Notes: generated from the sequence alone by a model not told the origin. Shown: positions 52,571-62,524, numbered from the stretch's first letter. The stretch: DNA of 64,000 nucleotides from Phycisphaerae bacterium (GCA_016927755.1 JAFGLZ010000127.1:1-64000), one strand, 5' to 3'. Made by a program: numbers and translations.

Positions 52571-53354
52571 CCTGATGCTCGCAGAGGGTGTTGGGGAAGC
52601 ATTGTCGGAACCAGCCGCCGTCGGCCAGGATGGTGGTGTTGGTGATGAATGAGGCGTCGTCGCCGGCGAGGAAGCGGATGACCTTGCCGATCTCCTCGGG
52701 CCTTCCCCAGCGTCCGAGGGGGGTCATGTCCTTGCTAAAGCGCTCGATCTCGTCGGCGCCGTCGAACGTGTCGGCATACTTGCGGCTGATCTCGGTGTCA
52801 ATCGCGCCGGGCTGCAGGCTGATGACGCGAATGTTGTGGGGGCCGAGCCGGACGGCCATGTCGTAGGTCATGGCGTCGATCGCGCCCTTGCAAGCCGTGT
52901 AGGCCAGACCGTGACCCGTGCCGCGCATCGCGTTGATGCTCGATACGTTGATGACGACGCCGCCGCCGGCCTCGATGATGTGGGGGACGGCGTGCTTGGC
53001 GCACAGGAAGACGCTGGTCAGGTTGGTGGCCAGGACGCGGTTCCAGTCTTCCAGGCTCGTCTCAAGCAGGTCGCCTCGGAACGTCATGGCGGCGTTGTTG
53101 ACGAGGACATCGATCCGGCCGAACTCGGCGACCGTGAGTTGGACCATGCGCTTGATGTCGTCCTCGCGCGAGACGTCGGTCTGGGCGATGATGGCGGTTC
53201 CGCCGATGGCGCGGACGGTGGTGGCCGCTTCCTGCAATTCGGGCATGGTTCTGGCGGCGAGGGTGACGCTGCAGCCGGCCTCGGCGAGCTCGATGGCGGC
53301 CGCTCTGCCGATTCCGCGTCCTGCTCCGGTGACGATGGCTACTTTGCCGTCCAT
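52566..53354 (-). CDS. Short-chain dehydrogenase/reductase (FabG-like)
   Basis: A 262-residue classical SDR. The NAD(P) loop is TGAGRGIG, NNAA appears in place of NNAG, the catalytic Ser lies in INVSSINA and the active-site pair is YTACK. The C-terminal DDASFITNTTILADGGW matches the family ending; the final 13 residues (RQCFPNTLCEHQD) are unusual. Substrate cannot be told. Upstream to the right lie a repeat copy and the aspartoacylase-family gene; probably monocistronic. Confidence 0.88.
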   Translation of the reverse strand: MDGKVAIVTGAGRGIGRAAAIELAEAGCSVTLAARTMPELQEAATTVRAIGGTAIIAQTDVSREDDIKRMVQLTVAEFGRIDVLVNNAAMTFRGDLLETSLEDWNRVLATNLTSVFLCAKHAVPHIIEAGGGVVINVSSINAMRGTGHGLAYTACKGAIDAMTYDMAVRLGPHNIRVISLQPGAIDTEISRKYADTFDGADEIERFSKDMTPLGRWGRPEEIGKVIRFLAGDDASFITNTTILADGGWFRQCFPNTLCEHQD

Positions 53355-53517
53355 TGGTGAGGCTCCGTACGACTTAGTGAAGAGATCCGATGGTCAGCGC
53401 CTCGGCTCCTCCTGCTGGGGGCGCGATCTTCAGATCGAATTCGTGCCGGCCACCTCTGAAGAGGCGGGCCACCCGGGCGGGGGTGGCGCGAATCATTTTG
53501 CGTGCGTCCGCACTATA

Positions 53518-53545
53518 ACTCATGGGCAAGATGCCCATGCTACGG
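53518..53545. repeat. Single palindromic unit (ATGGGCAAGATGCCCAT)
   Basis: Same unit as 26788-26841, in the gap between the SDR and the aspartoacylase-family gene. Confidence 0.7.
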
Positions 53546-53591
53546 TGGCGCGGACTCCCACACGGTTTTCCGGAACGTTTCCAGGAAGAGC

Positions 53592-54593
53592 TTAGCGTCG
53601 GGTTGTCGTCTGGTCCATGTCGATCACGACGGCGAGCGAGTCGCCCGCGTTTACGCGTGTGAGGTGTCGAACGAGGATTACGGTGCCGACGGTGTCGGTT
53701 CGGCATTCGAAGGTGACGTTGCCGAACAGGTCGGTGACGCGTCCGAGGAGGTCGCCGGGGGCCACCTTGTCGTACAGGTCTACCGCGGGTCGGAACAGGC
53801 CATCCACGGGCGTGACGTTCTTGACCTGGAGGTGGCCGGATTCGGGGGTGGGGTCCTCGACGAGGCGCTGATCCGGGGGGGGCTGGACGTGCCCGTCGAG
53901 CATCCCGAGATGGATCATCAGCCGACGGAGGCCCTCGGCGTAGGCGGCGACGTCCTCGTCGCGGCAGCCGCCTGCGCCGGTGGTCTCGCAGTAGATGGCT
54001 GGGACGCCGTGGGCGTAGGCGGCCGAGAGGGTCCGGCCCTCGTTCGGGGCGGTGCCCCAGACGAGGGGCAGGCCGAAGACTCGGGCGGCATCGCGCTGGA
54101 TCGTGGTGAGCTCCGGCTCGGCCATGATGTAGCCGGCGAGGGGGACCATTCGGAAGATTCGTCCGGCGGAATGCAGATCGCACAAGAAGGAGGCGTGGCG
54201 GATGAAGTCTTCGGTCAGGCAGTGCGCTACGTGCTCGGTGAGGGTGCCCTCGGGGGTGCCCGGGAAGACTCGGGCCAGGTTCAACCCATCGACGGGGCCT
54301 TCTCGCCCGGCGGCCAGATAGGCGTCGACGTTGCAGCACGCGACGGCCACCCAGGTTCCCGAGAGGGTCGTGGGATCGAGGGCGGCGAAGACGCGTTGGA
54401 CGGCGGCCATGGGTTCGTACTCGTCGCCGTGGACGCCGGCAAGCGTGAGCAGCGTCGCCCCGTCGCGGACGCCACGTACGACCATGACGGGCATGGCGCG
54501 GTCTGCCGGGCCGTCGGGATGGATGGGGTGATGATAGGTTCGCTTCGTGCCGGGGTCGGTCGAGGACCAGCTTGGGTCGGGGGTTTCGCTCAT
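53592..54593 (-). CDS. Succinylglutamate desuccinylase/aspartoacylase family protein
   Basis: A 333-residue zinc-dependent M14-like deacylase. Zinc ligands are His and Glu in TLAGVHGDEYEP and His in CDLHSAGR; PAIYCETTGAGG carries the likely catalytic Glu. The C-terminal beta domain (GLFRPAVDLYDKVAPGDLLGRV) is the usual barrel. It starts 36 bases after the ABC permease on the same strand, so it may be the last gene of that operon. The family cleaves N-acyl amino acids; the true substrate is unknown. Confidence 0.82.
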   Translation of the reverse strand: MSETPDPSWSSTDPGTKRTYHHPIHPDGPADRAMPVMVVRGVRDGATLLTLAGVHGDEYEPMAAVQRVFAALDPTTLSGTWVAVACCNVDAYLAAGREGPVDGLNLARVFPGTPEGTLTEHVAHCLTEDFIRHASFLCDLHSAGRIFRMVPLAGYIMAEPELTTIQRDAARVFGLPLVWGTAPNEGRTLSAAYAHGVPAIYCETTGAGGCRDEDVAAYAEGLRRLMIHLGMLDGHVQPPPDQRLVEDPTPESGHLQVKNVTPVDGLFRPAVDLYDKVAPGDLLGRVTDLFGNVTFECRTDTVGTVILVRHLTRVNAGDSLAVVIDMDQTTTRR

Positions 54594-54628
54594 GGCCGCG
54601 GGGTCTCCGGGACCTTGCCCGTGCGGGC

Positions 54629-55846
54629 CTATTCGTATCGCAGTGCCTCAACGGGATCTTTACGGCTGGCCTTGTAGGCGGGGTAGATTCCGCTGGCCAG
54701 GCCGACGACGACGGCGACGGTGAGGGCCCAGACAATGACCTTCGGGGGGGTGTGGGTCTGTATGACGCCGGGCATGATCGCCTCGAGCCCGCTGGCGAAC
54801 ATGAGGCCCATGAGCACGCCGCCGGCACCGCCGACGGTGCTGATGACGAGGGCCTCGACCATGAACTGGAAGAGGATGTCGCCCCGGCGTGCCCCGACGG
54901 CGATTCGGACGCCGATCTCTCGGGTGCGCTCGGTGACGGAGACGAGCATGATATTGGTAATGCCGATACCTCCGACGACGAGGCTGATTCCGGCGATGCT
55001 GTAGAAGACGGCGGCGAAAATGGTGGTGACCTCGTTGAAGGTGGTGAGCATCTGCTGCTGGTTGAAGATGCGGAAGTCCTCCTCCTCTCCGGCGCGGACT
55101 TTGTGGGCGCGGCGGAGGATCTTTCTGACTTCCTGCTCGCACTGGTTGAGGCGCTGGGGATCGCGGCTCTTGATGACGATGCGGTGGAGGTAGCGCTGGC
55201 GGAGGATGCGTTTCATGCCGGTCCGGACGGGGACGAAGACGGAGTTGTCGACGTCGTCCATGCCGACGGCCCCTTGCTTTCGGAGGACGCCGATGACGCG
55301 GAAGCCTTTGTTGCCGATCTTGACGGGCTGGCCGATCGGCTCCATTCCGGAGAAGAGCTTGTCGGCAACGGAGTATCCCAGGACGGCCACGGCATTGTTC
55401 TCGGCGTTGGACTCCTCCGGGGACATGAAGCGTCCGGAATCGAGCTTGTAGCCGTTCAGCGCGGCGTAGTCGTGGGTGGTTCCGAAGACGGGCACTCGGA
55501 CGCTCTTGCTGAAGTACTTGATGATCTGCGGGGCGAAGACGACGGGCGCGGCGAGGTCGATCTCGGGACACTCGGACTTGAGGGTGGTGACGTCGTTGAT
55601 GCGGAGGGTTTCGGCCAGGCCGACGATGCGCCCGGCGAGCTTCTTCTCGGCGGGCATGACGAACAAGACGTTGCTTCCGAGGGTCTGGAACTTGTCGAGG
55701 ATGTCTTTGCGCGCGCCCTCGAGGATGGACATGGCGGAGATGACCGACATCACGCCGATGACCACGCCGAGGGTGGCGAGGACGGAGCGCAGGAAGTTCG
55801 TGTCGAGGCTACGGAGGGCCGTGATGAAGAGACGGATCAGGAACAC
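54629..55846 (-). CDS. MacB-like ABC transporter permease
   Basis: A 405-residue type VII ABC permease. One N-terminal helix (FLRSVLATLGVVIGVMSVISAM) is followed by a large periplasmic MacB-type domain (about 45-285, with GRFMSPEES and VRTGMKRILRQRY). Three C-terminal helices follow (SIAGISLVVGGIGITNIMLVSV, then TERTREIGVRIAVGARR). Its start is 2 bases from the ATPase stop, so the two are cotranscribed. With the MacA-like adaptor at 57019 it should form a tripartite efflux or lipoprotein-export pump. Confidence 0.9.
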   Translation of the reverse strand: MFLIRLFITALRSLDTNFLRSVLATLGVVIGVMSVISAMSILEGARKDILDKFQTLGSNVLFVMPAEKKLAGRIVGLAETLRINDVTTLKSECPEIDLAAPVVFAPQIIKYFSKSVRVPVFGTTHDYAALNGYKLDSGRFMSPEESNAENNAVAVLGYSVADKLFSGMEPIGQPVKIGNKGFRVIGVLRKQGAVGMDDVDNSVFVPVRTGMKRILRQRYLHRIVIKSRDPQRLNQCEQEVRKILRRAHKVRAGEEEDFRIFNQQQMLTTFNEVTTIFAAVFYSIAGISLVVGGIGITNIMLVSVTERTREIGVRIAVGARRGDILFQFMVEALVISTVGGAGGVLMGLMFASGLEAIMPGVIQTHTPPKVIVWALTVAVVVGLASGIYPAYKASRKDPVEALRYE

Positions 55847-55848
55847 GC

Positions 55849-56637
55849 TTAGCTCACTTCTCCATGCGTTCCGGTGGCGGTGACGGGCGTCACGTCGGGT
55901 CGTGCCGACGCCTCGTTGGGACGGTCCTCGAGGATCTTGCCGTCACGCATGGCCACGACGCGGCGGGTCTGGGCGGCGACGTCCGGGTCGTGCGTTACGA
56001 TGATGATCGTGACTCCCTGATCGTTGAGCTCGTGGAAGAGCTGGATGATCTGGTCGCCCGTTCGCGAATCGAGGTTTCCCGTGGGCTCGTCGGCCAGGAG
56101 GAGGGCGGGCTCGTTGACGAGGGCGCGGGCGATGGCGACGCGCTGGCGCTCGCCGCCGGAGAGCTCGTTCGAGCGGTGGTGCGCGCGATGGGCCATGCCG
56201 ACCCGATCGAGGGCTCGCATGGCGGGCTCCTTGACTCGGGTGCGCCGGGCATAGAACAGGGGCAGGGCCACGTTGTCCACGGCCGAGGTTCGATTGATCA
56301 GGTTGAAGGTCTGGAACACGAAGCCGATCGAGCGGTTTCGGACGTCGGCGAGTTGCCGGTCGGTGAAATCACTGACGCGCTCGCCGTTGAGCTCGTACCA
56401 GCCTCGGGTGGGTCGCTCGAGGCAACCGAGGAGGTGCATCATGGTGCTCTTACCGCTGCCGCTGGGGCCCGTGATGGCCAGGAACTCGCCGGCCATGATG
56501 GACATGTCCACTCCGTCCAGCGCGTGGACGACGGAGTCGCCCATGGTGTAATAGCGGGCGAGGTCCGTCACGCGGATGGCGAGCGATCCGCCGGTCTTGG
56601 GATCGGCGGGGCCGGTTGTTTCAGCGATTACGTTATC
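55849..56637 (-). CDS. MacB/LolD-type ABC transporter ATPase
   Basis: A 262-residue ATPase. Walker A is GPSGSGKS, the Q-loop FVFQTFNL, the signature [15 protein letters not shown], Walker B ALLLADEP and the H-loop VTHD. The start is uncertain. I use TTG at 56637 because an upstream ATG at 56796 is reached only by reading through the 139-bp duplicated repeat, which gives a leader with no family similarity. The C-terminal 35 residues are Pro/Thr-rich. Cotranscribed with the permease (2-base gap). Confidence 0.85.
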   Translation of the reverse strand, partial: DNVIAETTGPADPKTGGSLAIRVTDLARYYTMGDSVVHALDGVDMSIMAGEFLAITGPSGSGKSTMMHLLGCLERPTRGWYELNGERVSDFTDRQLADVRNRSIGFVFQTFNLINRTSAVDNVALPLFYARRTRVKEPAMRALDRVGMAHRAHHRSNELSGGERQRVAIARALVNEPALLLADEPTGNLDSRTGDQIIQLFHELNDQGVTIIIVTHDPDVAAQTRRVVAMRDGKILEDRPNEASARPDVTPVTATGTHGEVS

Positions 56638-56680
56638 CAACAGGGCAAACCCCCGTCCTGCTCGTGTTTGACTACTCGCC

Positions 56681-56943
56681 GTTTCGCCGGGAACGAACAC
56701 GGGGCAACGCTCGGGTCCTGCCTTTCGAGCACCCGTCCCAGCGAGGGCACGTACTGCTCTTCGTGTGCCGCTCGGTTCGGCGTTGACCCGTGCCACCCGC
56801 CGCCCCGTTCCCGCAGGCCGTTTCGCCGGGAACGAACACGGGGCAACGCTTGGGTCCTACCTTTCGAGCACCCGTCCCAGCGAGGGCACGTTCTGCTCTT
56901 CATGTGCCGCTCGGTTTGGCGTTGACCCGTGCCACCCGCCGCC
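56681..56943. repeat. Direct repeat of about 124 bp, period 139 bp (two copies)
   Basis: Copies at 56681-56804 and 56820-56943 are nearly identical: GTTTCGCCGGGAACGAACAC, CCCGTCCCAGCGAGGGCACG, ending TTGACCCGTGCCACCCGC. The ending resembles the end of repeat B. The repeat occupies most of the gap 56638-57018 between the ATPase and the adaptor. Confidence 0.8.
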
Positions 56944-57018
56944 TCGAGCAGCACCAGCCGCACGGCACGACTCATGACACCCGCGGCACCGCGCGGTGCT
57001 ACTCACGCGGTTGCCATG

Positions 57019-58437
57019 TTACTCCTTGCCCCGCTCGCGGGCCGGGCGAGGCGGGACGAGGTAGACCTCCTGGCCCTCTTTGAGCTCGCTGCCCGGGAGG
57101 ATTTCGGTGTACGTGCCGTCGGTGATCCCGGTTCGCACGTGAACGAAGCGGGTGTTGAGCTTGTCTTGCGGGGTCGGGTCGGGCACGAAGACGCCGTACT
57201 GCTCGTCCTCTTTCCGGATGCACCGGCTCTCGATCATCAGGACATCCTGGCGGCTCTCGGCGGTGAACTCCACCTGCGCCGGCAGGCCGAGCTGGAGTAG
57301 ATCGAAGCAGTTGTCGCTAACCAGGCGGACGTGGACCTTGTACTGAACCATGGCGCCGACGGCATCGCCCTCGGGGTCGATCCGCTCGATGACGCCCCAG
57401 AATTCCTCGTCTGGGAAGGTGTCGACGAGGACCTTGACGCGTTTGGTGGGGTCGGCCGGGATCGCTTGTTGGGTGGTCGCGGCGGCGTCCGATTGGGGTT
57501 GCGTGGCCGCGGCCGCGGCGGTCGCCTTGCGTCCGCGAGGTTTCCCGTCGCCGGGGCGCATCTGGGGACGGGCGGACTCCGGGGCGATACGGCGTACGAG
57601 GCCGAAGTCGGCGTCGTCGACCATGGCGATGACGTAGAGTCGGCTGGTGTCGGCCAGGCGGAGGAGCATCGTTCCGCCGGTGAGCGATTTGGTGCCGGAC
57701 TGGACGAGCGTGCCGACCTGGACCATGAGCTTGGCGATCATGCCGTCCTGGGGAGCCTTGATGACGGTCTCGGCGAGGCGTTCCTCGGCGTCGCCGAGGT
57801 TCTTCTGTGCTGTCTCGACGCCCTTCTTGGCGAGATCGGCCCGCTGCTCGGCGAGCGTCGCGTCGACCTGGGCAGCTCTTACCGACGCTTCAGCGCTAGC
57901 CACTCGAGCCTTAGCCGCATCCAGACTCGCCGCAGCGAACGGCACTTCGAGATTCGTCCTAGCGGTGGAGTCGACTGCGCTCAGCTTCTCGTGGTTGAGT
58001 TCTGCCTGCTTGCACTCGGCCCTGGCGCCGGCAAGGCTTGCCTTGGCCTGTGGAATTCCGACGTCCTTGGCTCGCTTGTGGGTCTCCACGGCGATGACGT
58101 AATTCGTCTGGGCGTCCTGGAGCTGGAGCTGTGCGATCTCAACGCTTCTTGTCTCGTCGTTGGGGTCGAGGATGACGAGGGTGTCGCCCTGTCGGACGAA
58201 GTCGCCCTCCTCGATGAGGATATGCGTGACCGCTCCACTGGCTTCCGACTTGATGTCGATCTTCTCGGCCGGCTCGACGCGCCCGCTAGCGGAGACCGGC
58301 GAGCGGATGTTGCCGCGCTTGATCGTGACCTTCTCACCCTTCAGCCAGCCCGGGGTGTACTCGACGAAGGACACGACGACGTAGTAGAGCGTCCCGACCA
58401 GCGCCGCGATGATGAGCAATACGAGCCATTTCTTCAT
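57019..58437 (-). CDS. MacA-like periplasmic adaptor (HlyD/RND-type membrane fusion protein)
   Basis: A 472-residue protein anchored by one N-terminal helix (WLVLLIIAALVGTLYYVVVSF). Lipoyl-like halves are VSASGRVEPAEKIDIKSEASG and ETVIKAPQDGMIAKLMVQVGTLV. The long coiled-coil hairpin lies at about 95-225 (Ala/Glu/Gln-rich). An Ala/Thr/Gln-rich insert (about 318-345, KATAAAAATQPQSDAAATTQQ) interrupts the beta-barrel region and is unusual. First gene of the exporter operon, upstream of ATPase and permease. Confidence 0.88.
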   Translation of the reverse strand: MKKWLVLLIIAALVGTLYYVVVSFVEYTPGWLKGEKVTIKRGNIRSPVSASGRVEPAEKIDIKSEASGAVTHILIEEGDFVRQGDTLVILDPNDETRSVEIAQLQLQDAQTNYVIAVETHKRAKDVGIPQAKASLAGARAECKQAELNHEKLSAVDSTARTNLEVPFAAASLDAAKARVASAEASVRAAQVDATLAEQRADLAKKGVETAQKNLGDAEERLAETVIKAPQDGMIAKLMVQVGTLVQSGTKSLTGGTMLLRLADTSRLYVIAMVDDADFGLVRRIAPESARPQMRPGDGKPRGRKATAAAAATQPQSDAAATTQQAIPADPTKRVKVLVDTFPDEEFWGVIERIDPEGDAVGAMVQYKVHVRLVSDNCFDLLQLGLPAQVEFTAESRQDVLMIESRCIRKEDEQYGVFVPDPTPQDKLNTRFVHVRTGITDGTYTEILPGSELKEGQEVYLVPPRPARERGKE

Positions 58438-58644
58438 TCTGGCTGAGCGTCCTATCTAGAGGGTGTCTGGGCCCATAGATTGTTTCCGAACCAGATAGTT
58501 TAACGCGCCGCGGGTCGTTTGGCCAATGGTCGCGAGGCGGCGTTTCGGGTTTCGGGAGGTCCCACACGCCGCATCGTCGGATCGCCGCGAGTCGCGGCAG
58601 GTCCGTAGGTACGGGCGAGCATTCCCTACCCCGGGCGCTCGGCG

Positions 58645-58742
58645 GCGTTCAGTCGTCCCTACGGGACTCGTCTGGTCAGGCGGACGAGTTTTCGCAGGAC
58701 TGAAGTCCTGGGCTATTCTCACGTCGTCCCTACGGGACTGAA
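58645..58742. repeat. Dispersed repeat family C, copy 3
   Basis: Contains CAGGACTGAAGTCCTGGGCTA flanked by two GTCCCTACGGGAC palindromes. Part of the gene-free gap 58438-59171. Confidence 0.75.
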
Positions 58743-58876
58743 GTTGTGGGCGGCTTCTCACCGTCCATGCGAGACGATCGAACTACCTCGGCCCTGCAAC
58801 GAGCAACACGGCCGAATGATTGTGCCGGATCAGGCCCCGAGCATGCGGCGGGCGGGCAGCATGGGGCGTTTTGCCC

Positions 58877-59028
58877 ATGAACCCTCACGGGCGAGACGCC
58901 CGTGTTTGACCATGTTCGACTCACTAGACCACGTTCATGAACCCTCACGGGCAAGACGCCCGTGTGTTGACCATGTTCGACTCACTAGACCACGTTCATG
59001 AACCCTCACGGGCGAGACGCCCGTGCTA
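58877..59028. repeat. Three tandem 60/61-bp units with ACGGGCGAGACGCCCGT hairpins
   Basis: Units start at 58877, 58937 and 58998. Each begins ATGAACCCTCACGGGC, with hairpin ACGGGC-GAGAC-GCCCGT, and two are followed by the same linker with TTCGACTCACTAGACC. Units abut, so this is not a CRISPR array. Confidence 0.85.
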
Positions 59029-59171
59029 CCATGACACAGATTCACGCACGTTGGTTTCGTTCGCAGTTCTCCTTCATAACGCTCCCCTTCTTCATGCATG
59101 CGCTACGATCCGCCGGGCTCGGCGCGTCGCGTACCATCCACTGAGTCGGCGCTCGACACCGAACGCGTCAC

Positions 59172-60278
59172 CTACCCTCCGATGGGGTGGCACTCGAGGT
59201 TGAAGGTGTCGGCGACCGCTTTGTTGGTCACGCGTCCGGCGTCGATATTGCAGCCTTCGGCGATGCCGGGGTCTTTTTGGGCGGCTTGGCGATAGCCCTC
59301 GTTGGCGAGCTTGAGGACGTACGGCAAGGTCGCGTTGGTCAGGGCGAACGTGCTGGTCCTACCGACCGCGCCGGGCATGTTCGTTACGCCGTAATGGACC
59401 ACGTCGTGGAGCACGTAGGTCGGCTCGCGGTGCGTGGTGGGCTTGGAGGTCTCGATGCAGCCGCCCTGGTCGATGCCGACGTCGACGACGACGGCGCCGG
59501 GCTTCATTTGCTTGACGAGGGATTCGGGGACCAGGACGGGACATCGGGCCCCGGGGATCAGGACGGCCCCGATGACGAGGTCCGCCTGCTGGACGTACTT
59601 GCGAATCGTGTGGACGTCCGAGTAGATCGTATGGACGTTGGCGGGCATGATGTCATCGAGATAGCGGAGGCGGTTGATGTTGACGTCCATGATGGTCACG
59701 CGGGTGTCGAGCCCGGCGGCCACCTTGGCGGCGTTGGTCCCGACGATTCCGCCGCCGATGATGACGACGTTTCCCGGCTCGACGCCGGGCACGCCGCCGA
59801 GGAGGATGCCTCGGCCCAGCATGGGACGCTCTAGGTACTTGGCGCCCTCCTGGATGCTCATCTTTCCGGCGATCTCGCTCATGGGGGTCAGGAGCGGGAG
59901 GTGCCCGTCGCGATCGTGGATCGTCTCATAGGCGACGGCGACGACGCCGGAGGCGAGGATGGCCTCGAAGAGGGCCTTGTCGGCGGCGAAGTGCCAGTAG
60001 GTGAAGACGACCTGGCCCTTTCTGAGGAGGGGCCACTCGGCGGGCTGGGGCTCCTTGACCTTGACGATCATGTCGGCCCGGCTCCAGACGTCGGCGGGCT
60101 TGGGGACGATCTCGGCCCCGTTTTCGGCGTAATCGTTATCGGTCAGTCCGGAGCCGAGCCCGGCCTGTGTCTCGACGAGAACCTGATGCCCGGCAGCCCG
60201 AAGAAGCTCGATGCCAACGGGCGTGACGCCGACTCGGTACTCGTCCGACTTGGTTTCCTTGACGACGCCGACAATCAT
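59172..60278 (-). CDS. ald: Alanine dehydrogenase
   Basis: A 368-residue NAD-dependent enzyme interconverting alanine with pyruvate and ammonia. Motifs are VVKETKSDEYRVGVTP (N-terminal catalytic region), FTYWHFAADK (catalytic His), VVIIGGGIVGTNAAKVA (NAD loop) and TSTFALTNATLPYVLKLAN. The start at 60278 matches the family N-terminus; the longer frame to 60338 does not. Length is normal (about 370). It fits the nitrogen theme of the 40-50 kb region but is a separate unit. Confidence 0.93.
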   Translation of the reverse strand: MIVGVVKETKSDEYRVGVTPVGIELLRAAGHQVLVETQAGLGSGLTDNDYAENGAEIVPKPADVWSRADMIVKVKEPQPAEWPLLRKGQVVFTYWHFAADKALFEAILASGVVAVAYETIHDRDGHLPLLTPMSEIAGKMSIQEGAKYLERPMLGRGILLGGVPGVEPGNVVIIGGGIVGTNAAKVAAGLDTRVTIMDVNINRLRYLDDIMPANVHTIYSDVHTIRKYVQQADLVIGAVLIPGARCPVLVPESLVKQMKPGAVVVDVGIDQGGCIETSKPTTHREPTYVLHDVVHYGVTNMPGAVGRTSTFALTNATLPYVLKLANEGYRQAAQKDPGIAEGCNIDAGRVTNKAVADTFNLECHPIGG

Positions 60279-60497
60279 TAGAAAAACCCCTGTATCTATT
60301 TGGTCGAAACGGTATACTGGGAACGCTTGGCTTGCCACTTCTCGCCGACCGCGCCAAGCCTACTCCGGGGGGCTGTCGTTTGCAACGGGACGGAGCTCGT
60401 TGCCTCAGCGGCACTGACCCGCCCTCTTCTTGGGGTCAGGCCCACTGATTTCGTGCCGGGATAAGGCCTACGGGGGTTGGTTCGCGTGAATGCTCGC

Positions 60498-61037
60498 ATG
60501 AGGATCGCTTTGTCCCTGCTCCTCGGCACGGTCATCGCCGGCTGCGCCGGCACGCCTCGGACGGGTTCCGTGCCCTCCACCATCCGGATCGACCCGGCCA
60601 GTCTGGCCAGCGCGCCAGCGATCCATCCGGACGCGCAGTGGCGGGTCCGCATCCCGATCGGGACGACCCCGCCGGCGGATCATATCTGCCACCTGTGCGA
60701 CCAATACGCAGTGATCGAGATCCGCTCGCCCGAGACGTGGCGGGCCTTCTGCAATCAGACCGGGCTGAACTGCCCGGAGGGCGCGCCCGATTTCGATGAC
60801 GGCATCATCGTGGGCCTGGTAGCCGGCGTGGGGGAACCCGCCGACGGCGCCTGGCCGACCGCCATTAGCGAGGTCCGCCTGCAAGACGACGGGGCCGCCT
60901 GGCTGCGGAGCCAGTTCCGTACGGGGCTGTATCGGCCGCTCCTCGTTGACGCCTACTGCAACCTTATCTACACCAAAGGCTTGAAGAAAGTCATCCTCGT
61001 CGAGATCAACCGCAGGGCCTATCTTACGGCACATTGA
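60498..61037 (+). CDS. Lipoprotein of unknown function
   Basis: A 179-residue lipoprotein with a clear lipobox (LLLGTVIAGC, modified Cys15). The mature part has HICHLCDQYAVIEIRSPETW, with a CxxC next to a His, and another Cys pair in FCNQTGLNCPEG, so disulfides or a metal site are possible. The C-terminus LKKVILVEINRRAYL looks like the edge strand of a small alpha/beta domain. The start is uncertain (GTG 60486 or ATG 60498). No partner gene; it is divergent from ald. Confidence 0.6.
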   Translation: MRIALSLLLGTVIAGCAGTPRTGSVPSTIRIDPASLASAPAIHPDAQWRVRIPIGTTPPADHICHLCDQYAVIEIRSPETWRAFCNQTGLNCPEGAPDFDDGIIVGLVAGVGEPADGAWPTAISEVRLQDDGAAWLRSQFRTGLYRPLLVDAYCNLIYTKGLKKVILVEINRRAYLTAH

Positions 61038-61335
61038 ACCACGGGAGGCCTGGACGCGTGGCAGGCGGGTTCCGCGCGCTTGATCGGCTCTGGGCGGAGG
61101 CGAAGGGTTCGGGGTTCGGGGTTTGGGGCAGGCTTGGGCGGGGGCCTCTTGGCAGCGCGGATTCGGGGCATCACCCACGTTGGATTCCGTCAACGTCGCG
61201 TCCACAAAGATGCGGCAGGCCATCAAACGATGTTGCGTTTGGTAAACATCCTCTTGACCGATGCCGATAGTTCTTTAGAATGTAAGGAACACGTCGCGGC
61301 GGGGCGACCCACCCGCCCGGATAGCTGGGCTTTCA
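61038..61335. promoter_or_regulatory. Gap with a GGGGTTC tract and a sigma-70-like promoter for the histidine kinase
   Basis: The promoter is TTGACC (61254-61259), 16-base spacer, TAGAAT (61276-61281), about 48 bases before the kinase mRNA's first codon. A GGTTCGGGGTTCGGGG tract lies near 61109-61130. No gene seen. Confidence 0.5.
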
Positions 61336-62520
61336 ATGTCGGACACCCATCGAGATGCCACTCAGATGAATTCCGCGCCGGTTCACCGTGGCGACCAGGC
61401 GGCGCCGGTTGGCCAGGGCGTCCCCCAGATGCCGGACGTGGCGGAGCGCGTGTTCCATCGGCTTCCCGTGGGGGTGATCGTCTTCGACAAGGAGCTGCGT
61501 GTCGTCTCACACAACCAGGCGGCCGCGTTCCTGCTTCGTCCGGGCAAGCTCGTCTGGGAGATGCTGGAGAACGCCGCCGTCGAGGCCAGGTATGAGAACT
61601 GGGCGGTTGCGCTGGGCAAGGTCCTCCAGACGGGTCAGACGGCCCGGTTCGACAGCATCACGTGCCGCGGGGCCGGCGGGCAGGACCTGCTGATCAACGT
61701 GACGTGCGCGCCGCTGACCCGCGAGGAAAGCCGTCAGGTATTCGGCGGGATGCTCGTGCTGGAGGACGTGACGCTGCAGGCCTCGATGGAGAAGCGTCTG
61801 GCGGTCAGCGAGCGTCTGGCCGCGGTGGGCAAGCTGGCGGCCCGCGTGGCCCACGAGCTGAACAACCCGCTCGACGGCATCCTCCGCTACATCAACCTGG
61901 CCCTGAGGGTCACGACCAAGACGAACGACGAGCAGGTCTCGCGATACCTGATCGAATCGCGAAAGGGTCTGCTGCGGATGACGCAGATCGTTCGCGACCT
62001 GCTTCAGTTCAGCCGGGCCTCGCCGGTGGATTACGAGCAGACGACGGTGAACCAGCTCGTGGAGGACGCGGTCAAGGCGCTCTCGAACGAGGCGACGCAG
62101 GGCGAGGTGACGGTGATCATGTCCCTGGGAGCGGGCATGCCGCCGCTTCACGCGGGCAACCTGTTCCAGGTCTTCTGCAATCTGATCAAGAACGCGATCG
62201 ACGCGATGGCGAACGGCGGGACGCTGACGATCTCGACGACCGTGACGAGCCAGCACGTAAACATTCGGGTGGAAGATACTGGAACGGGGCTGCCGGAGAA
62301 CCGCGACCGCATCTTCGAGCCGTTCTTCACGACGAAGGCGCCGGGCAAGGGCACGGGGTTGGGCCTGGCCGTTTGCCGGGACATCGTCGAGCGATACAAC
62401 GGTCAGCTCACCGCGGCGAACCGCCCGGAGGGCGGGGCCGTCTTCGAGGTCCGTATCCCGCTCAGTAGCTGCGCGGGCGGCGAGGCCGGCAGGTCGGCCG
62501 CGCCGGTATCAGGGAGGTAG
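61336..62520 (+). CDS. PAS-domain sensor histidine kinase (NtrB/AtoS-like)
   Basis: A 394-residue soluble kinase with no membrane segment. A PAS domain (about 38-155, [21 protein letters not shown]) precedes the HisKA domain with phospho-acceptor His173 in [16 protein letters not shown]. The HATPase region has N box [11 protein letters not shown]1 [12 protein letters not shown] box FEPFFTTK and G2 [11 protein letters not shown]. It ends 4 bases before the response regulator, forming a two-gene unit. Cytoplasmic signal sensing is implied; the NtrB likeness is suggestive but the ligand is unknown. Confidence 0.88.
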   Translation: MSDTHRDATQMNSAPVHRGDQAAPVGQGVPQMPDVAERVFHRLPVGVIVFDKELRVVSHNQAAAFLLRPGKLVWEMLENAAVEARYENWAVALGKVLQTGQTARFDSITCRGAGGQDLLINVTCAPLTREESRQVFGGMLVLEDVTLQASMEKRLAVSERLAAVGKLAARVAHELNNPLDGILRYINLALRVTTKTNDEQVSRYLIESRKGLLRMTQIVRDLLQFSRASPVDYEQTTVNQLVEDAVKALSNEATQGEVTVIMSLGAGMPPLHAGNLFQVFCNLIKNAIDAMANGGTLTISTTVTSQHVNIRVEDTGTGLPENRDRIFEPFFTTKAPGKGTGLGLAVCRDIVERYNGQLTAANRPEGGAVFEVRIPLSSCAGGEAGRSAAPVSGR

Positions 62521-62524
62521 TGGG

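Noticed and set aside
58877-59028. CRISPR-like array
   Set aside because: The units abut and the linkers are conserved instead of unique, with only three copies and no cas genes.
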